A stretch of 6,521 nt of DNA from CAUZJO01 sp963580245 (GTDB lineage Bacteria > Sumerlaeota > Sumerlaeia > MVZB01), in NCBI GenBank assembly GCA_963580245.1, contig CAUZJO010000190.1, forward strand, positions 1 through 6,521, in the 5' to 3' direction. The notes under the pieces were generated by a model. The model did not search any database, had not been told where the DNA came from, and was given only the letters and a program-made list of their open reading frames with translations. Positions 1-6,351 of this stretch are shown here, one piece after another. A program made the translations under genes and the position numbers. Position 1 is the first letter of the stretch. The number at the start of each line of letters is the position of its first letter.

Positions 1-296
1 TTCTCGCCGCGCGAAAAGTCCATGACCGAATACAGGCTGTTGCGATGGGATTCATCAAATGTATCCCCGGTGGCCAACGTGAAGAACGCCCAGTCGCCCG
101 CGCCGATCTCCTCGAGCTCGACCTGCCCTCCCTGACCGGTCGTCGAAATCCACTCGCCGGCGTCGAGCACCCCGCCCGAATCGTCGAAATTCTCCTCCAA
201 CACAACCGTCTGCGCCTCAACCGAGATCGTCAGCGCCAAGCTCGCGATCACGGCGGCCACGCATAGTACTGATCGAATTTTTCCTACCATCCGCAT
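1..296 (-). CDS. Exported protein, N-terminus, possibly concanavalin A-like/LamG fold (partial)
   Basis: This is the first 98 codons of a minus-strand gene that runs off the left edge. Residues 1-28 form a Sec signal peptide: a short charged start (MRMVGKIRS), a hydrophobic core (VLCVAAVIASLALTIS) and a likely cleavage after VEA or EAQ. The mature part begins TVVLEENFDDSGGVLDAGEW, followed by polar stretches suited to beta strands. An early NFDD...LD.G.W pattern is common at the start of concanavalin A-like or LamG-type domains in exported proteins, but too little is present to name the family. I chose ATG 296 because GGAGGG lies 4 bases upstream; ATG 290 is a possible alternative. The gene has its own promoter and is probably a separate unit from the sulfotransferase upstream. 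The exported location is well supported; the function is unknown. Confidence 0.75.
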   Translation of the reverse strand, partial: MRMVGKIRSVLCVAAVIASLALTISVEAQTVVLEENFDDSGGVLDAGEWISTTGQGGQVELEEIGAGDWAFFTLATGDTFDESHRNSLYSVMDFSRGE

Positions 297-300
297 TTGA

Positions 301-306
301 CCCTCC
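301..306 (-). promoter_or_regulatory. Shine-Dalgarno site of the exported protein gene
   Basis: GGAGGG lies 4 bases before ATG 296 and 10 bases before the in-frame ATG 290. It is the strongest ribosome binding site seen in the window and it fixes the translation start to one of these two codons. Confidence 0.6.
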
Positions 307-375
307 ACCCTTTATGAAGGATTTTACAATGTCCCGTTAATGCCGTTCGAAACCTGGTTACAACAGTTACGCCTT

Positions 376-405
376 TATATAACCCCCCTCGGAGAGAGTG
401 GTCAA
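376..405 (-). promoter_or_regulatory. Sigma70-type promoter for the exported protein gene
   Basis: On the minus strand TTGACC (405-400) is followed after 18 bases by TATATA (381-376); read as TTATAT the spacer is 17. The -35 box matches five of six consensus bases. Transcription would start near 369, giving a leader of about 73 bases before ATG 296. The site lies in the non-coding gap after the sulfotransferase stop, so it fits an independent unit. This is inferred from sequence match only. Confidence 0.5.
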
Positions 406-435
406 CTAGAAATCACCCCATGTCGCGGCACGGGG
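406..435 (-). terminator. Weak terminator-like hairpin after the sulfotransferase
   Basis: CCCCGTG (435-429) and CATGGGG (422-416) can form a 7-bp stem with one G-U pair and a 6-base loop. It lies 10 bases past the sulfotransferase stop and is followed by TGATTTCT, a poor T-tract. The position between two transcription units fits a terminator, but the short U run makes intrinsic termination uncertain. Confidence 0.35.
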
Positions 436-445
436 AGCAGGTTGC

Positions 446-1405
446 TTAAATCAAAGATAACAGGACTTTAGAGAGAGACAAGAGGCTTAAAGTTCGCTCA
501 CCCAGGTATCGTATCGTTCGGCGGAGCCGCCCCAGACGCATGCGGCAAAATTGTCGCGTTCCAAGCCCTGCCGTTGCGCGTGGATAGCCTCTGTTTTCCA
601 TCGCTTTACCGGCGTAATGCTCGATGACGCAAACCTTGTATTCCGATAGCTCGTGTCTCCAGCGGTCGATGCCTTCGGTGAAAATCGGTTGAATGGCTCG
701 CCGTTCGTTCTCGAGGAGCCATCCTCCCAGACGATCGAGCCGGTGCTCACTCTTGCAGCGACTTAGCATCTCATCGGTATAGCTTTCATTCAGGAATGCG
801 CAAGTGTCGCGCAAGACCGCGACTGGATCCCCCACCAATTCTTCATACTGAACTACTTTGAATCGATGGTCCCTTTCCCAGCGTTCGATGATCCGGACCG
901 AATCGCGCCACTCACGCGCGTGGCAGTCTTGCCACTCGTGGCCATAAGGCGCCTCCCTGAAGGACGCGAACACGGCCCTTGGATCACGAAGCATGAAGAT
1001 GACTCGCGCGTCGGGAAACCAATTATAGATCAGATAAATATGTTGATAATGATGAGGCGTCTTTTCTCCGCAGCGCGGTTTGCCGAAGCGGTCAGCATAG
1101 GCCTGGAGCAGAAGAGGGGAGATGGATTGAAACGACCGATGTTGAAGCTTCGCGATCTCTTCAAGCAAAACGCTGTGGTCCAGTCCAAGAGTCAAGAAGC
1201 GTTGGTGTTCCGTAAGATCCATCCAGAAAAAGATAAAATATTTCTCTTTGTTAAGATCGAGGTGTTTGTTCGGCACAGCCCAGTGATTGATGAATCAGGT
1301 TTCCGGCGCGACGGCGATGCGGGGATAGGCGTCGACCAACACACTCATCAGCGTGGTTCCCGATCGGTCCATTCCGACAATGAAAATGGGTGAAATCGGT
1401 GTCAT
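446..1405 (-). CDS. PAPS-dependent sulfotransferase interrupted by an in-frame TGA
   Basis: The reading frame from ATG 1405 to TAA 446 spans 319 codons and matches the Sulfotransfer (Sulfotransfer_3-like) family at normal length. Near the N-terminus FIVGMDRSGTTLM (residues 8-20) is the P-loop-like site that binds the 5'-phosphosulfate of PAPS. RDPRAVFASF (140-149) is the 3'-phosphate site. GEKTPHHYQHI (113-123), YEELVGDP (187-194) and a late RWR.EL...ME.RGY pattern (residues 249-274) are also typical. The enzyme would move sulfate from PAPS to a sugar or other acceptor, here probably a glycan built by the neighbouring glycosyltransferases. Codon 37 (1297-1295) is TGA, directly after the P-loop in APET-stop-FINHW. 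The frame is intact on both sides, and the only later start (GTG 1276) would lose the PAPS site. As written the gene is probably inactive, unless the TGA is a sequencing error or is read through. Its start overlaps the stop of the upstream frame by ATGA. The region is AT-richer than the upstream genes. Confidence 0.85.
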
Positions 1406-1616
1406 TGGTGCCTAGGCGGCCGCGGCTGGAAGTGTCCGTTCAACTCGCGTTCAGGGATGCCTTTATAGTCCTCGAAAGATAGTGTGACACAGTTATGGTC
1501 CACACGTGCGTGGGGATGGTCCTGAAAGAGGAGTTGACACGATATTTGGGCGCCGAGCCTTTCATCAGCTCGCGTTCATCTCGATCGATTAGCTCCGCCA
1601 GATCTATTCGCGCCAT
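1402..1616 (-). pseudogene. Small frameshifted gene (about 71 aa if repaired) coupled to the sulfotransferase
   Basis: Nine bases after the glycosyltransferase stop, ATG 1616 opens a frame beginning MARIDLAELIDRDERELMK. It continues in that frame only to a TGA at 1442-1440 (58 aa) with an unconvincing tail. A second frame, open from 1575 with no good start, ends at TGA 1404-1402, forming an ATGA overlap with the sulfotransferase start. It contains CQLLFQDHP, NCVTLSFEDYKGIPEREL and a proline/arginine end. One extra A in the AAA run of codon 19 would join them into a continuous protein of 71 residues. The ATGA overlap and packed spacing suggest one small gene that lost a base, either in the genome or in the read. 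I do not recognise the family. The alternative is that only the 58-residue frame is real, or neither. Confidence 0.45.
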
Positions 1617-1625
1617 CTCGCGGTC

Positions 1626-2567
1626 TTAGCGGGCCGTCTCCTTTTCCAGATCGCGCCGCGCCGCATACCGCCCGCGCGCCACCTCGCACGCCACCAGCCA
1701 CGTCACCGGGTTCCAGTGACGATACAGGATGCACAAGGCGATGCTGGCCAGATAACCCAGCGGCCAGGGACGCAGGGGCTTCTGACAGACGCGCAGCGTA
1801 TTGAGCTGGTACGTTGAATAATGGGCGTGATAAATCAACCGCCGCATGTATCCGACCGTCACCCGCGAGTCCGGGATGATATGGGTCAGCTTGAGCGCCG
1901 GGAAATAACCCACCGCGTAACCGGCGTCCATAACCGTCATGACGATGTCGATATCGCCCGACCCCCCCAGGCTCCGGCCCCTGCGGTCGAAGTCGCGGCG
2001 AACCGAGTCGTTCTCCAGTTGTCGGGCGTAATCGCCGGCCGCCTCGGCGCGCAAGACCATCCCGGCCCCACGCGGATACCAGGCGTCATACGTGTTCCGA
2101 TCGTTGATCCAACGCGACTGGTCGCCCTGATCGATCACGGCCAGGTAATGGTAAAAGAGGTCGATCCACCCCGGCGGTTTGCGCTCGAACTCCCCCTTGC
2201 ATTTGCCGCCGATCGCCCCCAGAAAAGGCCTCTCCTCCATGATCCGCAACGCGTGGGCCAGGTATCCTTCCTCCAGGACGTTGTCATCATCGACCATGAC
2301 CAAATACTGGCCGGCGGCCTCGCGAAACCCTCTCAGCCGAGCATGGGTTAAGCCCAATTGCGATTCAACGACGACACGCGCCGATTTCAATCTCGACAGG
2401 TCCGCCCATTCGGCCAGCGGCCGGTCGCTAAGGTTGTCGACGACGATCAGTTCCCAATCCTCGGCCGCCAGCGTCTGGGCCGCCAGCGAGTCGAGGGCAC
2501 GCCGCAAATACTCGCGATTCGGATTATGCGTACAGAGCAGGACGCTGAGCTTTGGGCCGGAATCCAT
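1626..2567 (-). CDS. Family 2 glycosyltransferase (GT-A fold)
   Basis: This 313-residue protein transfers a sugar from a nucleotide-sugar donor to a growing glycan, probably at the inner face of the membrane. SVLLCTHN (8-15) and ELIVVDN (39-45) are the nucleotide-binding strands of the GT-A fold. VDDDN (92-96) is the metal-binding DXD motif, and PRGAGMVLR (165-173) followed by GGSGDIDIVM (201-210) is the acceptor and catalytic-base region, with Asp205 or Asp207 the likely base. Residues 268-295 are hydrophobic (PLGYLASIALCILY...VTWLVACEV) and may anchor it to the membrane. Start ATG 2567 is set by an in-frame stop just upstream; no strong ribosome site is visible. It lies 132 bases after another family 2 enzyme and 9 bases before the small damaged gene. 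Donor and acceptor cannot be told from sequence. Confidence 0.9.
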   Translation of the reverse strand: MDSGPKLSVLLCTHNPNREYLRRALDSLAAQTLAAEDWELIVVDNLSDRPLAEWADLSRLKSARVVVESQLGLTHARLRGFREAAGQYLVMVDDDNVLEEGYLAHALRIMEERPFLGAIGGKCKGEFERKPPGWIDLFYHYLAVIDQGDQSRWINDRNTYDAWYPRGAGMVLRAEAAGDYARQLENDSVRRDFDRRGRSLGGSGDIDIVMTVMDAGYAVGYFPALKLTHIIPDSRVTVGYMRRLIYHAHYSTYQLNTLRVCQKPLRPWPLGYLASIALCILYRHWNPVTWLVACEVARGRYAARRDLEKETAR

Positions 2568-2584
2568 CGAAGGCGCGCATCATC

Positions 2585-2606
2585 TCTTATTCGAGTCTTA
2601 TTCGAG
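2585..2606. repeat. Perfect 11-bp tandem duplication upstream of a glycosyltransferase
   Basis: TCTTATTCGAG occurs twice head to tail (2585-2595 and 2596-2606), 18 bases upstream of the ATG at 2567. It occupies the non-coding gap between the two glycosyltransferase genes (2568-2699), where I see no gene, clear promoter or terminator. It may be a slippage duplication or a paired binding site; nothing shows which. Confidence 0.8.
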
Positions 2607-2699
2607 AAGAATCGCGCCAGTCTAATCGATGGGCCCGGCTTCGTCATCGGATACATTTGGCGAAAATCCCGTAATCTGCGGTCGGGATCGCCGGCGCGA

Positions 2700-3854
2700 T
2701 CAGGTACCCAACAGCCGCGACCGAATGGCCCCCGCCCAGACACACCGCCCTCCGGCCAATCGCAGCAATTCCACCTCCAGGGCCGGCCAGTGGCCCGTCA
2801 GGTCGGCCTCCTGAAGGCGCCGTTCGAGGCGGGGCAAAATCGCCTTGCGCACCAGTCCAGCCCCAAGACGGCGGGGCCGACGCTCCGGCAGCTGCGCGTA
2901 TTGCCATCCCCAAAGGAATTGCTCGCCCGCCCCCGCGACGTCGATCATGCCCGGCCTGAGATGCCCGAGGATCGGCGAAACGTCCACGGCCCGGCCCTCG
3001 AGTGCCGCCGCCATCCCCAGGCTGTAAAAAACGTGCTCGTTCGCCAACCGGCTGTGCGCCCGCGAGCCGATCGCCGGGGCGGCGGAGAGTTCAGGATGCA
3101 TCAGTCGGCGGTCTTCATCGGCCGCCTGGGCCAAAATCTCCAGCTTGTCGCGCAGCAACCGGCGGGGGTCACGGCCCAGACTATCACGCCTCTGCCGATA
3201 GCGGCCCAGGAACCGGTGGACCGGAACGAACCGCATCCCACAGCGGATCATCCGCGCCCATAAATCCCAATCCTCGCACGTCTTGAGCCCCGGCACGGCA
3301 AGCCCCCCGACCCGCCGGATGCTACTCGCCCGCGCCATCACCGCCATTCCCGCCCCAAACGGATTGGAGCGGAGGACCTGCTCCGGCCACTGCGGAGGCC
3401 AATCCCCGGCGGGATTTAAATCGCCATCCCACGGCCGCGATTGGTGAAATTCATCAAGGACAGTCCACCCATCCTCGGCCACCAGCAGAGCGTCGCCGAC
3501 CACCGCATCGGCATCGGGCCGACCCTCAAACCCCCGCAAACAAGCCGCCACCGCCCCCGGCTCAAGCAAATCATCCGCGTCCAGGCAGACAATATACTCC
3601 CCCCCCGCGGCCTCAAAACCCGCCTGCCGGGCCCCCGAAAGCCCCCGATTGTCCTGATGAATGACGCGAACCCGCCCGGGATGTTGAATCGCGAGACGCT
3701 CGGCAACCTCGCGGGTGCCGTCGGTCGACCCGTCATTGACGATCAGCACCTCGCACCCGCCACCGTCCTGGGCGAGGGCCGACTGGACCGCCTCGCCCAG
3801 CATCGCCCCCTGCTGATAACACGGAATTAGGACGCTGACCCGCACCCGCTCCAC
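2700..3854 (-). CDS. Family 2 glycosyltransferase (GT-A fold, N-terminal catalytic domain)
   Basis: The 384-residue protein is a classic family 2 enzyme. SVLIPCYQQG (7-16), IVNDGSTDGT (38-47), LSGARQAGF (72-80), the DXD-type motif CLDADD (90-95), the catalytic-base motif CEDWDLWARM (193-202) and the late YRQRRDSL (219-226) all fall in the usual order. The catalytic domain ends near residue 230. The C-terminal 150 residues are helical and arginine-rich with no motif I recognise. No membrane segment is evident. It would use a nucleotide-sugar donor to extend a surface or exported glycan. GTG 3854 is the likely start, 12 bases after the aroC stop, with a GAGGCGGGG stretch just before it that overlaps the aroC end. 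GTG 3845 is an alternative. The tight spacing indicates cotranscription with aroC. The substrate is unknown. Confidence 0.92.
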   Translation of the reverse strand: MERVRVSVLIPCYQQGAMLGEAVQSALAQDGGGCEVLIVNDGSTDGTREVAERLAIQHPGRVRVIHQDNRGLSGARQAGFEAAGGEYIVCLDADDLLEPGAVAACLRGFEGRPDADAVVGDALLVAEDGWTVLDEFHQSRPWDGDLNPAGDWPPQWPEQVLRSNPFGAGMAVMARASSIRRVGGLAVPGLKTCEDWDLWARMIRCGMRFVPVHRFLGRYRQRRDSLGRDPRRLLRDKLEILAQAADEDRRLMHPELSAAPAIGSRAHSRLANEHVFYSLGMAAALEGRAVDVSPILGHLRPGMIDVAGAGEQFLWGWQYAQLPERRPRRLGAGLVRKAILPRLERRLQEADLTGHWPALEVELLRLAGGRCVWAGAIRSRLLGT

Positions 3855-3866
3855 GTTCGCCCCGCC

Positions 3867-5063
3867 TCATCCCAGCGACGCCACGTAGGCGCCATAGTTG
3901 CGCCGCACCTCGGCCAGCGAGTCCCCGCCAAACTTACCCAGAAACGCCCACGCCACGGCATAGCTGATCAGCGCCTCCCCGACGACCGCCGCCGCCGGCA
4001 GCGCACACACGTCGCTGCGCTCCTTGCTCGAGTCGAACGCCTCCTTGGTCTGGAAATCGACCGACGCGATCGGCTGCATCAGCGTCGAGATCGGCTTCTT
4101 CGCCACGCGCACGACCAGCGGCTCCCCGTTGCTCATCCCCCCCTCGATCCCCCCCGCGCGGTTGGTCTTGCGATAAAACCCCCCCGAGGGGCCGTGGCCG
4201 TCGGGCAGCTCGGAGGGATCAGCGGTGTGGTAAATCGCGTCGTGTACCTGGCTCCCGCGCAACCGAGCGCCCTCGAATCCCGGACCGATCTCGACCCCCT
4301 TGATCGCCTGCATGCTCATGATCACCTGGCCGATCTTGCCGTCGAGCTTCTCGTCCCAGTTCATCACGTTGCCCAGCCCGCTCGGCACGCCGGTGACGAT
4401 CACCTCGAAAATTCCGCCCGCCGTGTCGCCCTCTTTCTTGCACGTGTCGATCAACTCGCGCATCGCGTCCTCGACCGAGGGATCGGCCACGCGCAGCTCG
4501 CTCCGCTCGGCCCGCCTTGCAATCTCGTCATACGTCAGCCCCGAGGCGTCGGCCTTGATGCCGCACAGCTCGACCACGTGCGACACCACCCGCATCCCGA
4601 ACTGGCCCAGCAGCCCCTTGCACAGCCCCCCCAGGGCCACCTGCGTCGCCGTCGCCCGCGCTGACGCCCGCTCCAGCACGTTGCGCGCGTCGGTATGGTC
4701 GAATTTCTGGACCCCCGGCAGGTCGGCATGACCGGGTCGCGGCCGCGTGATGGCCCGCTTGCCGCTGTAGTCGGGTTGCGGCTCGGGCGACATGATCTCG
4801 GTCCAGTTGCGCCAGTCACGGTTCTCGATCACCATCGTGATCGGGCTGCCCAACGCGAACCCATGCCGCACCCCCGCAACGATCCGCGCCGCGTCCGACT
4901 CAATCTTCATCCGCCCCCCACGCCCATACCCCCCCTGGCGCCGCTTGAGGTCGCGATTGATCGCCTCGCTATCGACCGGCAAATTAGACGGCATCCCCGA
5001 GACCGTCAACGTAAGCTGCGGCCCATGCGACTCGCCCGAAGTCATGTAACGCAAAACCGCCAT
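3867..5063 (-). CDS. aroC: Chorismate synthase
   Basis: This enzyme makes chorismate from 5-enolpyruvylshikimate-3-phosphate in the last shikimate-pathway step. It needs reduced FMN and works in the cytosol as a homotetramer. All signatures are present in the 398-residue product: GESHG (10-14), the RRQGGYGRGGRM arginine-rich loop (42-53), RPGHAD (109-114), HTDARNVLERASARAT (123-138), NRAGGIEGGMSNGEP (301-315) and RSDVCALPAA (349-358). The length is normal and no key residue is missing. I chose ATG 5063, giving MAVLRYMTSGESHGP, because this agrees with the usual start of the MLRYLTAGESHG-type enzymes. An in-frame TTG at 5078 would add five residues. It is the first gene of the minus-strand run and is followed after 12 bases by a glycosyltransferase. 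Its codons are very GC-rich, unlike the distal sulfotransferase. Confidence 0.98.
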   Translation of the reverse strand: MAVLRYMTSGESHGPQLTLTVSGMPSNLPVDSEAINRDLKRRQGGYGRGGRMKIESDAARIVAGVRHGFALGSPITMVIENRDWRNWTEIMSPEPQPDYSGKRAITRPRPGHADLPGVQKFDHTDARNVLERASARATATQVALGGLCKGLLGQFGMRVVSHVVELCGIKADASGLTYDEIARRAERSELRVADPSVEDAMRELIDTCKKEGDTAGGIFEVIVTGVPSGLGNVMNWDEKLDGKIGQVIMSMQAIKGVEIGPGFEGARLRGSQVHDAIYHTADPSELPDGHGPSGGFYRKTNRAGGIEGGMSNGEPLVVRVAKKPISTLMQPIASVDFQTKEAFDSSKERSDVCALPAAAVVGEALISYAVAWAFLGKFGGDSLAEVRRNYGAYVASLG

Positions 5064-5078
5064 AATCCCCAATCCCAA

Positions 5079-5474
5079 AATCCGCGACCAATCTCCCGAC
5101 TACCTGAAACTCCTCGACCAAAGACGGACACGAACCGATCATAACGAATCGCAAAGGGTTGGCCTAGCGGTTTTCCAGGGATGCTCTCGTTCCGTGCCAT
5201 TGCTCAGGCTGGTGGGCCGTTGCTTGGTGGACCGGGGAAACGGAAGGCGAAAGAACTTAACATCTAAAACTGACAATTTAAAATTGACAAATGTAGCTGA
5301 TAAAGGAACGCTAAGCCCTGACAATGACGCAGAGGGCTCGGATTGAGCTGCTGGCGTTGGTGGGCGTTGGGTGGTTAGCACGCGGGAGCAATAGGCTCGA
5401 TGCTGGAGAGAGTCAGCAGCGTTAATAGAGTTGGAACAAAGACGCAATATAAAATGAAGTTGGAACCATGATGC
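5079..5474. other. Intergenic region between divergent genes, no gene seen
   Basis: Both transcription units start from this stretch. Neither strand holds a convincing gene; the minus-strand open frame here mostly mirrors the plus-strand gene beyond it. An AT-rich tract at 5258-5292 carries two near-copies of TTGACAA-like sequence (TGACAATTTA and TTGACAAAT). TATAAA at 5448-5453 could be a -10 box for the plus-strand gene, but no good -35 sits 17 bases upstream. AGTTGGAAC occurs twice, at 5429-5437 and 5458-5466, flanking that box. No tRNA or riboswitch-like structure was recognised. Confidence 0.6.
5138..5143 (-). promoter_or_regulatory. Possible -10 box for aroC
   Basis: TATGAT matches five of six consensus -10 bases and lies about 75 bases before the aroC start. 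The hexamer 17 bases upstream (TAGGCC) is a poor -35, so this is a weak prediction. Confidence 0.25.
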
Positions 5475-6272
5475 ATGACATACGATCTCATACCGGCTAA
5501 ACACGTTGAAACCATCCAACGGTCGGAAGTCCCTTCGCTCATGGACAATATCCGGCCGTCGTGGAAAACCAAGAACCTGATCACGAGGGTGCATCGCCTG
5601 CTGACAATAGATCCCAGCAGTGCCTGTCAACGCATACTCAATGCTGCGATTCACAATCTTCGTGAGAAGATTGTTCTCGCCGGAATCGACATCGCCAAAG
5701 CAGCAGCGGCACAATCGAAACTCCCAGCTGTTACATCGGCCGAGGATCTTGAGCGTTATCCAACGGCAAAACTCATTGATCTGGCCTACAAAATCGGTTT
5801 TCTCTCGCGACCGGAATGGCGTCGTCTTTGCCGTTGTTACGAAATCCGCCGTGATCTCGAGCATGAAGATGATGAGTACGAGGCCGGAGTTGAGGATTGT
5901 GTTTACGTATTCCGTACCTGTATCGGTGTCGTACTGTCTCGGGATCCTATTGATCTGCTCAGGGTAACCGATGTAAAGAACATTGTCGAGGGGGCAACGC
6001 CAGCTGTTCCCACAGAGACACTCGTGGAGGACTTCCGAAAGGCTCCGCCTCTGCGGCAGGAGGAAATTCTCAAGTTTCTAATGAGTGTTACCCTCGACGA
6101 GACTCAGTCCGAGATCGTACAGCAAAACGCATTCACCTTCTTGGAGCGTCTGTCTCATTTTATCCATAACTCCGTCCGGCTAAACCTTGCGAACAGTGCG
6201 CCTCCCCCCAATCTTAGACCACGAATCGGAAAATTTAAGGTGGAATCTGTGGTTGCCTGTTGCGTGTTCTGA
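5475..6272 (+). CDS. HEPN-like helical protein, 3' end replaced by an insertion sequence
   Basis: The 265-residue frame starts at ATG 5475; an in-frame TGA just upstream leaves no earlier start, and the ribosome site is weak. I do not recognise a named gene. Residues 46-155 look like a HEPN domain of the DUF4145 or similar kind: an alanine-rich helix (SSACQRILNAAIHNLREKI), an LAYKIGFLSRPEWRRL helix-turn, then CYEIRRDLEHEDDEY, and a closing helix (VEDCVYVFRTCIGVVLS). Arg125 and His130 form an R-x4-H motif, as in HEPN ribonucleases. Residues 160-240 are also helical and may be a separate domain. From residue 242 on, the sequence comes from the IS3-type inverted repeat starting at 6197 (APPPNLRPRI...ACCVF), so the true C-terminus is lost. 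HEPN proteins often act in toxin or phage-defence systems, but no partner gene is visible here. That it is a real, truncated gene is well supported; the HEPN call is an inference. Confidence 0.7.
   Translation: MTYDLIPAKHVETIQRSEVPSLMDNIRPSWKTKNLITRVHRLLTIDPSSACQRILNAAIHNLREKIVLAGIDIAKAAAAQSKLPAVTSAEDLERYPTAKLIDLAYKIGFLSRPEWRRLCRCYEIRRDLEHEDDEYEAGVEDCVYVFRTCIGVVLSRDPIDLLRVTDVKNIVEGATPAVPTETLVEDFRKAPPLRQEEILKFLMSVTLDETQSEIVQQNAFTFLERLSHFIHNSVRLNLANSAPPPNLRPRIGKFKVESVVACCVF
6197..6249. repeat. Terminal inverted repeat of the IS3-type element
   Basis: Reading inward on the plus strand, it starts TGCGCCTCCCCCCA, then TTAGACCACGAATCGG and AAGGTGGAATCTG. This follows the layout of many IS3 termini: TG, a C-rich block, an AGACCA block, then AAGGTGGAA. 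The outer boundary at 6197 is inferred from this resemblance; the inner limit is approximate. Confidence 0.55.
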
Positions 6273-6295
6273 GCGGTCAACAAGCCGCCCCTGCT

Positions 6296-6343
6296 GATGC
6301 CGTTGCGTGGCGCGGCCCGTCCCCGAAGCGAAGCGACGGCATC
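6296..6343. repeat. Long hairpin downstream of the IS transposase
   Basis: GATGCCGTTGC (6296-6306) pairs with GCGACGGCATC (6333-6343) to give an 11-bp stem with one G-U pair and a 26-base GC-rich loop. It begins 8 bases past the transposase stop. It lacks a T-tract on either side, so it is a structural or transcript-stabilising hairpin rather than a clear intrinsic terminator. Confidence 0.5.
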
Positions 6344-6351
6344 TCGCTCGA

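Noticed and set aside
45..266. Plus-strand open frame of 73 codons
   Set aside because: It is antisense to the exported-protein gene, which has a signal peptide, ribosome site and promoter on the minus strand.
1260..1297. Selenocysteine insertion at the sulfotransferase TGA
   Set aside because: The bases after the TGA offer only a very short GGC/GCC stem, no Sec-containing sulfotransferase of this type is known to me, and no sel gene is in the window.
866..1393. Plus-strand open frame of 175 codons
   Set aside because: It is antisense to the sulfotransferase, whose PAPS-binding motifs lie on the other strand in one frame.
1411..1425. Overlapping AvrII, NotI and SacII recognition sequences, looking like a cloning scar
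   Set aside because: The bases lie inside an open frame leading to the ATGA overlap, with continuous natural-looking sequence on both sides; overlap of such sites is expected by chance in GC-rich DNA.
2358..3263. Plus-strand open frame of 301 codons across both glycosyltransferases
   Set aside because: It is antisense to two clear family 2 glycosyltransferases and the gap between them. Its composition is rich in Pro, Arg and Gln, as expected for the complement of GC-rich codons, and it has no recognisable motif.
5139..5864. Minus-strand open frame of 241 codons
   Set aside because: It covers the divergent intergenic region and the complement of the HEPN-like gene, has low-quality composition, and would end just upstream of aroC without any motif.
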